64,000 bases of DNA from Spinellus fusiger (Eukaryota; Mucoromycota; Mucoromycetes; Mucorales; Phycomycetaceae), in NCBI GenBank assembly GCA_025094145.1, contig JALLLS010000041.1:186001-250000 (forward strand). Direction: 5' to 3'. The position numbers were made by a program, and so were the translations under genes. Within the stretch, counting starts at the first letter, position 1. Each line of letters opens with the position of its first letter. Below are positions 48,962 through 60,053 of this stretch, in pieces. The notes below the pieces were generated by a model. It was given only the letters and a program-made list of their open reading frames with translations. It had not been told where the DNA came from and did no database searches.

Positions 48962-49633
48962 TCATAGATAAGACGCTACATGAGACACTGTGGGTAAAGA
49001 GCGTGTAGGAATAGAATCTGACACTTGCTGAATGGGTGGTAGTCGTGGGCAGCTCTCCTTCTCAGTGGAAGACTGTCTTCCTGCATGGGAAAGAGCCAAG
49101 AGAGAACAGGCCACTTGGTGTTTGGTATCCATGTCTTCCTGTGGCAGTGTTCCTGCACTAAGATAGGCTGTCCAACAACTGACTTGCTGCTCAACAGCAC
49201 AGTTCACGAGTGGGTGGAGGGGAGGAAGAACAATAGGCAAAAGAGAAATATTTGACGGTGAAGTATGAGTCTTGCTTATTCTCTTTTTTGATTTTGTTTC
49301 TTGCTGAAGTGCCAGCTTACTGTGTTTGTCAGAAGAACGTTTTCGACGCTTAATCACACTGCGCATCATAGCCATAGGACGGTGAACTAAGTGTAGCTTG
49401 TAATAGAGTCCACATGCATTACAGATAGTATTCCCTGTCGCGTCTCTGCGCCATAAGGGAGTAGTGGTAGTGTGGCAGTTGGAGCAGATGACTTGTTCTG
49501 TTTTCTTTTCTGTGGTTGTGTTGGTGGGCGACTCGGAATAGTCTTGCTCTTGTTCCACACCTCTTTTATAAGAAGAGTGACGCAAACAGGTAAAAGGACC
49601 CTCTTTCATCAGAGAAAAAGAAGTATAGACCAT
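48962..49633 (-). CDS. GATA-type zinc-finger transcription factor
   Basis: Predicted nuclear regulator binding GATA sites. Single-exon, 223 residues from ATG at 49633 ([16 protein letters not shown]). One type-IV zinc finger at about residues 50-75: [20 protein letters not shown] then [11 protein letters not shown] (C-x2-C-x17-C-x2-C). It is followed by [20 protein letters not shown], the basic tail found in fungal GATA factors. The C-terminal half is polar with no second finger. The subgroup (nitrogen, iron or light regulators) cannot be decided from one finger. Confidence 0.9.
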   Translation of the reverse strand: MVYTSFSLMKEGPFTCLRHSSYKRGVEQEQDYSESPTNTTTEKKTEQVICSNCHTTTTPLWRRDATGNTICNACGLYYKLHLVHRPMAMMRSVIKRRKRSSDKHSKLALQQETKSKKRISKTHTSPSNISLLPIVLPPLHPLVNCAVEQQVSCWTAYLSAGTLPQEDMDTKHQVACSLLALSHAGRQSSTEKESCPRLPPIQQVSDSIPTRSLPTVSHVASYL

Positions 49634-50362
49634 TCTACAGTGGCTCTTATTTAATATTTTGTACTGAAGAATAGACCAGCTAATCAACTAATCAACTAAT
49701 CAATCAATCAGCCGAACAATAAAGAAGAGGAAGAAGCGATAAATAATAAATAATAAATAATAAATAATAAATAAGAAATAAGAAATAAGAAATAAGAAAT
49801 AATAAATAAGAAATAAGAAATAAGAAATAATAACAGAGAAGATTGCGCCACTAAGTTTGCTAGAAGCGAATGACAAACAAATATATTCTACAGGTGGACT
49901 ATCTCTGCCAATCAAAATGTCATCAGACTAAGGTTCTCACGTTCTACTTCCCCCACCCGCCTTGCCGACCCTTGAAGCGTGGATACACTAAATGGTAGCT
50001 ACTTTCTCTATAAAATAGACAGAAAGCAGCTCTTCTTTTACTGCCATTTTTCTGATCAGGCCAATGTCATACGACTTGATAGAGTCAATACACTAGAATA
50101 ACACCAAGACAAAAGGATTCACGAGCCTGTGGATGCGCAATGAAATGCATGAATGGATGCATGGCACCATTCAAGGCGAGAAAGAAGGAGAAAAACAAAG
50201 GAGGAACAAATCTTCAGTGCTTGGATCAATGACGTTGGCCTACACCATTCTATTTGCTATGCATGCTGATCTGTAGCACAGCCATTAAATAAAGGTATCA
50301 CCAAAACATGGTAGATAGTTAAAACAACCTGTTTGTGCTTTTTACACTGGTTGGCTTTGTTT
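49634..50362. other. Divergent promoter region with ATAAATA tandem repeat
   Basis: Separates the GATA gene (minus) and the CacyBP-like gene (plus). Contains AATCAACT units (49681-49705) and a ~95-bp array of AATAAAT/AAGAAAT 7-bp units (about 49738-49832). No gene seen. Confidence 0.6.
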
Positions 50363-51557
50363 ATGTTTTCCCTAATAGAAAAAGTAGTGCATGAAGATAT
50401 ACTTGAGCTTAAAACCCTCTTGTCAATACCACTACGACCCACAAACAAAAAGATACTCGAGAGACTAATTGATGAATTCCATCGGTCGTTATTACAAGAT
50501 ACAGTCACTGCTCCTGAGTCTACGGTTACCATAGATACTGCTCAGACCAATACAATGGAAATATTTCAGACGTGCCATGGAGATAAATGAAACAACAACA
50601 AATCAAAAGACACAGGAAGAATGGGAAGAACTAGAAGAGCTAGAAGAACTGGCTGTAAAGAACCACCCACCCACCACGACTGCTACTACTATTACACACC
50701 CTCAAAAAAAGGCACAAGCACCCATACGTGAGCCTATTCATCGTACTAAAGTAAATGACCTCAAAAGATAGTCAACCTACTTTAAGGGTACATCTAATAA
50801 GATGGATTAGGCAAAAATCCAAACCCTCTATATTACCTCTGGCTATGGCTGGTCACAATCTGATAATTATGTCACGTAAGGGCAGTCCGTGATGCCTTTA
50901 TTTACACAAATAAGTATTTATTTAGATATCCCACACTCCCATCTAGTGACACTCGGCCAATGCACATTAAATGCACAGTTAAAGAGTGTGCAATTAGACA
51001 TCGTAAGTGTCTAAAAAGAGTTAGCCTGTTACTGATCCACACTTCATTGTTGGATAGAATGAACACAAGGGTGCCAATTATAACTTCAAAATTGCTCGTC
51101 TTCATAGTCCTATTGATTCATTGAATTGTAGGATAAAGGCAAGTCCTGTCTTTCTAACACTGTACACTAGTGTGCAGCACTGTACAATGAGGGGCCAGAC
51201 TAATACTCTTTTATAGATCAAACCATCAAAAATAGTGCTGCTTCTACGCAAGCAGGAGAGTGGTAGAGAATGGACTGATTTACGCCTTAAGAACACAAGC
51301 GAAATGTACAGCCAACTAAAGCGTGCAGAAGAGAAGGGTATGCATTCTTTATGCAAAGAACTACTTAATGAACACCATGTGATCGATTCATAGGAAGACT
51401 CAATGCTGCTGGAGAATCTATTCAAAATATGATGAAGAACGTATTCAGTGATGGTCACCCGGCATTAGATCCATTAGATCCACAAAAGAGTTTTGGCACT
51501 CCCCTAAATGCCTTTGAATTGCCTGGTAGCTCACCCACTGTATGTCAACATAAATAA
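50363..51557 (+). CDS. CacyBP/SIP-like protein (SIP-CS-SGS domains)
   Basis: Calcyclin-binding/Siah-interacting-protein family: an adaptor with an N-terminal helical hairpin, a p23-like CS domain and an SGS tail, linked to Hsp90 and SCF-type ubiquitin complexes. Well-supported exons end 50750, then 50811-50875, 50915-51002, 51058-51138, 51217-51337 and 51394-51557. The hairpin reads HEDILELKTLLSIPLRP. The CS domain includes ITSGYGWSQSDNYVTIYLDI, NAQLKSVQLDINEHKGANYN and KIARLHSPIDSLNCRIKIKP. The SGS part has KIVLLLRKQESGREWTDLR and ESIQNMMKNVFSDG. The intron at 51139-51216 starts with GC (AAG then GCAAGT). The first part (50363-50569) is one frame off from 50577-50750, so a short intron or a frameshift must lie between. 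The 3' end could be spliced further at GTATGT (51540). Confidence 0.75.
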
Positions 51558-51855
51558 ACAAACAAACAGACAGACAGACATTCTATTTTTATTACTATGA
51601 AATACCTCTTGATCCAGAAAAGAATAAATCATTCTACCTATATATTTGTATCTATAGATAAGATAGAGCTAGAATTATGTCAATAGATAGACATTTGCCC
51701 ATCAAGGTATATGTGAAGAAAGTGTATTTATAAACGGGGGTGTATGTATGTATGGAGAAGTGTGTGTGTGTGTGTGGAAAACTACTATGACAAAATAGAA
51801 GGAATAGCAAGCAAAATAATAATAATAATAAACAGAAAGAAACAATAATAACCCA
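51558..51855. other. Convergent spacer
   Basis: Short AT-rich spacer between convergent CacyBP-like and asparagine synthetase genes. Contains a GTGTGT run (about 51760-51774) and ATA repeats (about 51817-51829). Confidence 0.6.
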
Positions 51856-53661
51856 CTACTGCTTGGACTCATAAGCAGCCTCATGCACCTTCTGAGCACG
51901 ACCTGAGGGATCTTCAGGACATCCCCAATCAGCTCTAGGAATCCACCGCACTACACTAGCAGTACATGCTTCTTGAGGATACCAGTGCTCAAACATAGTA
52001 CGGTACAGATAGGCCTCTTTAGTAGTGGGTGTGTCTTTTGTCCATCGTGCACCAGCATTAGTGAACTCTTCATCCGACACCTTTACTGCACTGTTGTTCT
52101 TGAGAGCATCAATCCAACCATAGCCCACACCATCAGAGAACTGTTCTTTTTGTCTCCAGAGAATACTCTCAGGTAAATAAGGCTTAGCAGTAGGATCATC
52201 AGAAGTATCAAAGGCTTTACGCAGAATGTACTTTTCAGCACGACCCTCAGCACGATTGGGCATCTTGTCTTGAGGACAAATGTTCATAGCCACCTCCAAG
52301 AAATTCTTGTCCAAGAAGGGAACGCGTGCTTCAAGGCCCCAAGCCATGGTAGATTTGTTGGCACGCAAACAATCAGAAGTATGCAGGTTCTTTACACGAG
52401 TGACAGTTTCTGCCTGGAAGGAGGCAGGATCAGGAGCAGAGTGGAAATAGAGATAACCACCAAATACTTCATCAGCACCTTCGCCTGACAATACCATTTT
52501 AACTCCCATAGCTTTGATTTTACGCGATAGCAGGTACATGGGAGTCGAGGCACGAATGGTGGTCACATCATAGGTCTCAAGATGATAAATAACATCACTC
52601 ACAGCATCAAGGGCTTCTTGAATAGTAAAGGTGTATTCGTGGTGGATGGTGTTGAGATATTTAGCCACTTGACGAGCAGCAATTAAATCAGGAGAACCAG
52701 GAAGACCCACAGAGAAAGAGTGAAGACGAGGCCACAGAGAAGGACCGCTCTCATCACAACTATCGTCACTGTTTTGATCCGTAGCACCACCATTGGCTGC
52801 AATCTTCTCTGTCTCCCTGGCTGCAATGGCTGCAATCAAACTAGAGTCCAAACCTCCTGACAATAACACACCATAAGGCACTTCAGCCATCAATCTCTTA
52901 CGAACGGCTTTTTCGAGGCTCTCTCTCAGCAATTTGTAGTCTACTTTTGTATCTGTTATACGCTCTTCAGGCCACCAAGTAGGCTGGAAATAGCGTGTGG
53001 TCTTGTCTGTATCAGAGTCATAGATATGACCTGGTGGAAAAGCAAGGATCTTGTCACAATCTTCATTAAGGGACTTCAACTCAGAAGCAAAATAGATGGT
53101 GCCTGGCATCTTTGAATTCCATCCATAGTATAGTGTGGTGATACCAATAGGATCACGGGCAGCAATAATACGATTACGCTTTACATCCATAAGCACAAAG
53201 GAGAACATGCCATCAAGGTGGTTGACAAGATCAGTGTCCATTTCCTTGTACTATTCACAGGAGATGTAAGGGATCTGTTTGTTCTTGTCTTATCTTCCTT
53301 ACCATATGCATTATCACCTCACAGTCTGAATGGGTCTGGAAAGTGTGCTTGTCTTTCAATTGATGTCTGAGTTGCTTATGATTGTAGATCTCACCGTTCA
53401 CACAGAGAATGAGGTTCTCATCTGTGCTCACCAAAGGCTGGGCTCCAGAATCGACACCCACAATGGCAAGACGTTCATGACAAAAGAGACTGGACTTGGC
53501 ACAGTAACAACCAGACCAATCAGGACCACGGTGTCTGATTCTATGACCATTAAGTACACGGTGGATCCATGCTTCACTTACTTTTTTGACAAATAAAGAG
53601 CCCTCTGGCGATAGTCTTCGATATCACCTTGGTAGTTATGAACAATAAAGATTCCACACAT
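51856..53661 (-). CDS. ASN1: Asparagine synthetase (glutamine-hydrolysing)
   Basis: Cytosolic enzyme converting aspartate, glutamine and ATP to asparagine, glutamate, AMP and PPi. Exons (minus order) 53582-53661, 53303-53540 and 51856-53250 join in frame to 570 codons plus stop, the usual length. The N-terminal Ntn glutaminase domain begins [20 protein letters not shown] with the catalytic Cys2 and continues [16 protein letters not shown]-type [14 protein letters not shown]. The synthetase domain has the PP-loop [13 protein letters not shown] (residues 236-248), [20 protein letters not shown] and [27 protein letters not shown] element lies about 25 bp before the ATG, and a consensus Gcn4 site (TGACTCA) at 53994-54000. 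Confidence 0.96.
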
Positions 53662-53993
53662 GATAGAAAAGAGTTGAGGAAGAATTTATAAAGAGTATTA
53701 AAACTAGAAACGTCGTCTTTAAGCATTCCTTTTATAAGGCCTCCAATGGAGTATGACGCCCTTTTAAAATTATATCTCATTAATGCCTATGAGTCCCTTT
53801 CCTTTTGTTCTTGCATTTGAATAGCAGCCCTATGCGATACTTTCTATAGAAATAGAGCTCTGAGTGATTATTCGTAGTTCATGGTTCATGGTTCATACAT
53901 GAGATATAGCCATCAATTCTATAGCACTTCTTTTGATATAAGAACAACACACTAGACTCAATGGAAGTAACCGTAAGAACGGCTTGCCCATAG

Positions 53994-54000
53994 TGACTCA
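53994..54000. promoter_or_regulatory. Candidate Gcn4/CPC1-type site upstream of ASN1
   Basis: Exact TGACTCA, the core recognised by Gcn4/CPC1 bZIP activators, lies 333 bp upstream of the asparagine synthetase ATG. Family knowledge: asparagine synthetase genes are classic targets of general amino-acid control. A 7-mer can occur by chance, so this is suggestive only. Confidence 0.45.
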
Positions 54001-55301
54001 CTTAATTACTTTCTATATTAGGAGAATAAGTTCATAAGAACTCCCGGTGATTAGGACTTTATTTGATCTTCCATACAGGCCCAATTGTGTGGCAATACAT
54101 TCTTTGGTTTACAAGTACCAATGAAAAAGATACTGCAACTGAACATTCTTCTATGCATTATAAAATATTTACTCTGATACAAGAGCTTCTCTCTGGCTCA
54201 AATAAGACAGACCATCAATAGAGACAGTAGAATAATATTTTGTGGTATATCTATATAAATATATAAATATATAAATATAAAGAAATGCTGTACTTAAGTT
54301 TCATGCTGACTCTCAGTTTCTTGGGAAGCTTATCGGAGAAAGTATATCGGAGATATATTCTAACAAAGCCAATGGTGCGTGTTGGTGCCTTAATGGTTGT
54401 GATAAGACAGAGAATGGATCCAATCACATTCACAGATATCTAACAAAAGCTCATTAAGATTGGTGTCTTCCGTTTGTTGATATTTCCTTATAAAATAAGC
54501 AAAGATATGTACAGTCTTTTATCATAAGGTGTACTTCTTACCATGTAACACTATTCATTAAGTTGGAGACAGTTTCTTCTATTGTTCAAAAACCTCAAAA
54601 GCCATGAGGTGTAGTTAAACAGCAGAACTTATCCCTTTCTGATTCATTATGAGTGTCTTGTTTTGTAAAATTTGAAAATTAGCAATGATTGTACTAAAAT
54701 AAGGTTAGTAGTTTATGTCCATCACACAATGCTATGGGCTGGTGTTATCAAATATTAATGAGTGGAGAAGGTGGATCATTTTTTCTATGCTGTATTCTCC
54801 TGACATTGTAATGGTATTTTTATACATATTATAACATATTGTCTTATAATGCTCTATACCAAAGCCATATAAAAAACATTGATGCATTAGGGGTTTGTTA
54901 GGAATATCTTCTTCACGGTCACATAAGGTAGACTAGGGTTGAAGATAGGAGAAAGTAATACCTCATCTGCCATCAAGATTTTTTTTATTCAGCGTCATCA
55001 GTATATCTCAGGAAAAAAGAAAAAAGAAAAGAAAAAAAAAGGGGGGGGGGGCAGTACAAACCATTAAACAAAAAAGTAGCAGCTACAACTGAGAAGTAAA
55101 CGCTTCATCTTCTCAAGCACATGTTGTGTATCTTTTCTTTTTCTTTATTTCCTGTATTTGATAAGCTATGTATCTATAATTACAATTTAAAACACTTATT
55201 CATTAGTACCAGTTATGAGCTATCAAAATAAGGCCCATTGAATACTCTATGAGAAATTAGAATACAAAAGAATATGTAAAAAGAATACTTTAATTACATG
55301 G

Positions 55302-55333
<32 letters not shown>

Positions 55334-55800
55334 AAATAAAACATGTAAAGAGAGTTATATAAACAACTGATAATCATAAATTATTTTAACACTTCAGACT
55401 TTAAGCTTTTCTTTTCTTCTTTTAGATAAAACTCTATACATTCATTGAAATACTTTAGACATTTTATATGTAGAATTAATGTTTTGTATAAATAACTTTA
55501 GCAGATTTATCTTACAATGGCAACAAAAAATCAATGAAGTCTTTTTGTTTCTTTCATTCAAGTATTAAAATTATCTGCTGTATTCTTGTGTAAAATAAAC
55601 ATTTATATTTATAATAGAAAAAATTCTTAACTCATCAGATCACCCAACATAAAATCATTGTTCAAGTGTCTATTCCAAGTGTTTTTGAGTTTAATCGAGT
55701 TTGTATTCTCTTATTTTTCTAATATTTCAAGTCTTTTAACTATTTCACTCTTAATGAAACATTCAACGGCCATGTTCTTAATAACAGTTAAATAACAAAC
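54001..55800. other. Gene-poor AT-rich region
   Basis: No confident gene. A minus stretch at 54290-54440 reads normally for ~45 codons after a TTTGTTAG acceptor-like site but has no recognised family. Homopolymer tracts A/G at about 55010-55055 and an AAAAAT array at about 55306-55341. Confidence 0.5.
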
Positions 55801-55819
55801 TTTCAATATTTTTGTCTAC

Positions 55820-57025
55820 ACTCTTTCCGGAAATTATTGGTGCAAAAATGGAATGCACCAAGTGCACCAAAAAAAAAGAATTTATTATAAACATTTTGTT
55901 TCTAAACAATCGTCAAATCTAGACTGGGACTATCTACAGAATCCTTGCAACACACTGAACAGCACTTTATTACAAGAATCTGAGATCGTTGAGGATAATG
56001 TTTCCTCATCCAAAAGAGAAGCTCTTTTGAGTCTACTCTTTACAACTGACCAGAACTGCTCAATAGGATTAAGTTCAGGCGAATAAGGTGGAAGATAGAC
56101 ACAGCCATATCCTCCACCCTCAATGTAAAGCTGAATGTCCCTGTTTTTATGGGTAGGGACATTGTCCATGATCAAATACAGTTTCACCCTTACCTTTTTG
56201 ACTCTGAATGGGACCAATTACTGCTATTCTTTTCTTCAAAGCTGCTTCGTCAATGAAAACGCAGTTGCTCAAGAAATACATGTCGGTTTTCTGCCAACAA
56301 GCAACCCAGTTGTACCTTTCTTCAATCTTTTCGGGACTGTTTCGCTCTACTGAATGGAAATGAGCTCTCTTGAGTGTGAAATGACATTTCTTGGTAAGGA
56401 AGTCATGCAAAGTAGACTTCTTGATTTCAAGACTCATAAACGGGGCATTCAACCGCTCCATCATTTCCTCCAAGACACTATCTGGCTTTTCATATACCAT
56501 GTCAACCACAAAATCCTTGTGTTCTTTGCAAAGTTTAGGTGGTCTTCCAGCCAAGTTACTATTGTAACTGCTACCATCTTTCTTGTGAGGTAAGTCCTCA
56601 TCCTTATTTAAACTGTATGTTCCTTTTTTGAACCAGTTTTGACAAGTGCTATGAGGTATATTGACCTTTTTGCAAGCAGCACAGACACTAAGTTGCTTCT
56701 CATACACCCAATAAAAAAAACCTATCCTTATCCTCTTTTTTATATGAACAATAGCTGCTTTTGCAACCTGTTCATTTTTGATGATGCCATCGTCTTCTAA
56801 GTTGTCAAGTTTATTGTCCTTGACATGCTTTTCTGGAGGCTTCAGTTTCATGTAGTGTCTAAAGTTTGTGACGTTATGCAGCGGATATTGTTCATTGTCC
56901 ACTTTCATATCTAGATCAGCAACTGAACCCCCCTCTTTATTGTAAAGATTTTTATTTCCATCATAAATAAATTGACCCATGTTCAATATTGATAGGTATG
57001 GCCAAGGCCAAAGGCCTATAACCAT
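55820..57025 (-). pseudogene. DDE transposase relic, internally deleted
   Basis: Minus strand. The N-terminal part (57025 to about 56220) holds a basic region and helix-turn-helix domains (KKVNIPHSTCQNWFKKGTYS and GRPPKLCKEHKDFVVDMVYE). It then has LNAPFMSLEIKKSTLHDFLT and the first catalytic block NCVFIDEAALKKRIAVIG. It runs almost directly into LYLIMDNVPTHKNRDIQLYI (second block) in another frame, then YSPELNPIEQFWSVVKSRLK (third block), ending QGFCR at 55930. The ~80 residues normally between the first and second blocks are absent, and a frameshift lies near 56200. The element's end near 55825 (TCCGGAAATTATTG) resembles the tandem ends at 29047-29310. Confidence 0.85.
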
Positions 57026-57303
57026 TATCCAAATAAGTATAGACTCTTACTGTGTTACCATCTTTTCTTTATTTAGTCAAAATATTCCAAAAAAAACAAT
57101 AAAAGGGATGCTAGCTATGAGCGTATCCCCTTATCATCTAAAATAAATTGCTATTGGTACAAAAAAATAATAAATAATAAATAATGGGTTGGGAGGGAGG
57201 GACCAGCAAGAGTCTCTGCTTATTTGGATAATGGTCATAGGCCTTTGGCCTTTGGCCTTGGCCAAAGCTATCATTATCCTTCATTTTTCAGAGACTCTTG
57301 CTG
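57001..57303. repeat. Foldback repeats at the end of the tyrosine-recombinase element
   Basis: A ~55-bp sequence occurs three times in alternating orientation: 57001-57054 (minus), 57204-57263 (plus) and 57264-57303 (minus, partial). Shared features are CAGCAAGAGTCTCTG, GGATAATGG and GGCCTTTGGCC. The 57204-57303 pair forms a near-continuous ~100-bp palindrome with perfect 15-bp outer arms (57204-57218 and 57289-57303). The third copy overlaps the last codons of the recombinase frame (TQQESLKNEG). Confidence 0.8.
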
Positions 57304-58617
57304 TGTATTCAGAGGACCGCTTGATACAGGCAAAGCCGAATTTGAGAAGTTGTTTGCTGTTCGTCTAGATAAACAATAGAATGTATCAAAGACGGTAGAT
57401 GATCTCCATGATCCATGGGCCAAGATGTCATCCACTGATGCACCCACTTCCAGAGCAAACGTGGGTCCAAGTGCTCTTGCTTTGGGTCTTGGGATACCTT
57501 GTGGGCATGGAATCATGTTATTGATGTACCTAATGAGATTGCTAATACGTTTATCATTGATTGGGACTATATAGGATTGTATGTCCCTTATCAGTCTGTG
57601 GATCTGGATGTGGGCGATGGTTGGATGTTGATGGATGCATGTGCTGGGGGCAATTCGAGATTTGTATGACTGGTATGTCAAAACAGGGCAGAGCAGGCCA
57701 TTGTTGTGTGGTTTTATAGCAATAGATCTTTCAATGCATCTACCCAAACGCTTTTCCTTTGGTGCTATGACCACCAAGTGCAAAATACTATCCCTGATTG
57801 TAGTGCAAGCATTGTCTAGTTGAGCAATATCTGAGGGACGCATAAATCCACAGATGGCCAACAGCCAATAGGGTTTTCGTGTCAGACACAGAGGAGAAAG
57901 ACTGTCATTGTTGCCCAGATTCATGATGTAGGTCACTGCAGGCTGGATGTCAAAAGTAAGCCTGTCAAGCAAGTGAATGGTCTGCTCATTGAGGGCAACA
58001 AAGAAATCCTTATACAGTGGATCTGAAGTAATGGCAGTAGTGTCAGCGTAAATATCTAGTATAGCTGATCAATAGTTTGCGCATGTTGTTGGTTTCCATT
58101 TCAAAGTGTTATGGCCAAATGCCAGGTAGTTTATGATGTGAACAGGGTTGGGCACAAAAGGATCAATGTTGCGTTGATGGGTCCAGTTGATAAAAGCATA
58201 CTATATTCTTTTGTACTGGTAGCAACCATGGTTTCTACTGTGGCTTAACATGATGCTCATGGCAGATGCATCTATACCAGAGGCATTCATTCTTCTTTCT
58301 TTATACTCCAAGTAATCATAATCCAATGCGGGTTCTTGGATAGGACTGACTTGTCACTTCCTGGTGCTGGTAAGACTTGATCCCTTGGTATTGTTAGGGG
58401 GAGCACTTGTGCTAGGGATGTTAGGGCTGGATACCACAGTGCACTCAGCCAGTTGGGTGTTATCAGTGTTGCTGATGTCTTTTCCTGTTTCAGCTTCTGG
58501 ATGACTTGCGTCAGTAAGTTCCATGGAGGGCACAGGTAGACTATCCTCCATTGGCCTCAATCCACTGATAAGGCATTCTGAGATTGTTTGGACAGGTAGA
58601 TTAACGAGACTGAACAA
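57274..58617 (-). pseudogene. Tyrosine recombinase pseudogene (DIRS/Crypton-type)
   Basis: One minus-strand frame with three in-frame stops (58354-58356, about 58190 and about 58072). After a Ser/Pro/Thr-rich leader it reads EPALDYDYLEYKERRMNASG and NWTHQRNIDPFVPNPVHIIN, then LYKDFFVALNEQTIHLLDRL, an N-terminal core-binding type region. The catalytic part has CGFMRPSDIAQLDN (first Arg box), then ALGPTFALEVGASVDDILAH with GSWRSSTVFDTFYCL, where HGSW and the final Tyr match the H/W and Y of tyrosine recombinases. The usual H-x-x-R box is replaced by PKARAL, so activity would be lost even without the stops. Related enzymes are encoded by DIRS retrotransposons and Cryptons. Confidence 0.75.
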
Positions 58618-59231
58618 AGATAATTTTTATTGAGTAAAGAAAGGTTCACTATTTATACTGTTGGTGGGTGCTTATCCTTCAGTGGCTTCTACCTTATGGT
58701 AGGATAATCTATTCTACCTTATGGTGGTTATGATAGTCAACCTTATGGCTGCTTCACAATTACAACTAAATGGTTGGTGGGGACATTCTACCTTATGGTA
58801 GAATTCACTCTCTTTGACCTTATGGTTGGTGTCTATATTACTACCTTATGGTAGTATTAATAACTGCCACCTTATGGTTGGCTCACATGTTTTACTTAGT
58901 TGTAGTATTATTAGATTCAACCCTATGGTTGGTTCCTGGGACAAGCACTCCATTATTGAAACCATTAATTATTATGAGTCTTTACTCAATTGACTCTGAT
59001 AGGTCAATATTGTTCTGTTAGGATTATTAATGATGGCTCTTGTTAAGTGTCTGATAGTACACTGAGCTTTAGAAGGTGATTTGTAGTTACAACCAATCAG
59101 TGAGATGATACAGAGATGTACTATGTTACTTGTGTGCACTCAAGCTTTCATAGAGTATTCTGAATGTCACAGCACACTACTTGTGTTGACTTATTCATAG
59201 AGAATCTTTGGATTGAAGTCGGAACACAACA
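58579..59231 (-). repeat. Long inverted repeat, copy A (653 bp)
   Basis: Read on the minus strand it starts TGTTGTGTTCCGACTTCAAT and ends near CAATCTCA, and is homologous to copy B at 60054-60630 in opposite orientation. The first ~40 bp also encode the end of the RNase H frame (DFNPKILYE, stop at 59191). It contains an array of 14-bp palindromes (58689-58931), a TATAAAT at 58651-58657 and an AATAAAA signal-like motif near 58625. This is the layout of a retroelement promoter/terminal repeat. Confidence 0.85.
58689..58931. promoter_or_regulatory. Array of ten 14-bp palindromes, ~25-bp pitch (copy A)
   Basis: Fourteen-bp palindromes of the types CTACCTTATGGTAG and CAACCTTATGGTTG begin at 58689, 58714, 58738, 58763, 58788, 58815, 58841, 58867, 58892 and 58918. 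The spacings are 25, 24, 25, 25, 27, 26, 26, 25 and 26 bp. The unit at 58892 is degenerate. The sequence between units is not conserved, so only the palindromes and their spacing are kept. The array ends 32 bp from the TATA motif. Confidence 0.85.
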
Positions 59232-60045
59232 CATTTATTGCCATTGCTTGTGGATCCCATCTCCACGTCATGTACCTCAACAATTGCTGTTGAGGCTGGT
59301 TGCAAAGCAGTCCACTTGGTGAGGACCCCATGTGCAGTCCAAGTGTCAAAAAAAAGTTTGAGAGATTGTCCATTCTAATTGATGCATGAGTTGGCACAAT
59401 GGTGGGTCTGCAGGGTTGAGGGGAGAAAGAACATAGTCCAGACAAATGCAAGTGTTGGTGGCAAGACAGTGATTTCACAGGCCAATTGCAGTGTCCATGA
59501 GTGTGTCCAAGCAAGTACCTCCAAAATGGTTCACATATGCAATGGCAGTGGTATTGTTGCAGTAGATTCTGAGGGCCTTTGTAATGACTAGTTTGTTCTT
59601 GGCAAATTATGAAAGTAATTTGGGCATCACCAATGGTCTTGTCCCAGACAAACTCATTAGTCTGCCATTTGTCTCAACTATTATAAGTCTCTCTCCTCCC
59701 ACTCATATCTTTGTCTTGGCTTTTGTTATAATCATTAGATTGTTTTATTAAATAATATAGAATTAGATCACAGTATAAAACACTCTAGTATAAATACTTG
59801 ACTCATTGTTAAAATAAAAACAATATCCTGATATCTGTTTTCTACCTGTACTCTGTCCTTGTCTTCTCTTGTCTCTTACCTGTTCCCAACGCACAACACC
59901 TAGTACCTCTGCTTCCTTTTCCTGTCCAACCCTGATCCTTACAGCCTTGCCCTGTAGTTGCAGGAGTTTGGTGGCAATTTCCACTGTTTTGGGCTCCAAG
60001 ACATTGATGTGGAGGTTCTTCTCCATCAAGTTCCATTGGCCTGCC
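59191..60045 (-). pseudogene. DIRS-like reverse transcriptase/RNase H remnants
   Basis: Minus strand, two pieces. The first (from about 60045) reads LAGQWNLMEKNLHINVLEPK then TVEIATKLLQLQGKAVRIRV; HINVLE is the start of the RNase H region in DIRS and related retroelements. The second (about 59600 to 59191) reads KALRIYCNNTTAIAYVNHFG then GT (the D/N-NTTA-Y-N block), later LRYMTWRWDPQAMAINVLCS, then DFNPKILYE and a stop. About 330 bp unrelated to the domain separate them. Several stops and frame shifts. No upstream reverse transcriptase YADD block remains. Confidence 0.7.
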
Positions 60046-60053
60046 AGGGTGGT

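Noticed and set aside
54251..54433. Minus ORF containing SILCLITTIKAPTRTIGF
   Set aside because: It lacks an ATG, no neighbouring exons could be joined, and no family is recognised; kept only as a remark in the intergenic entry.
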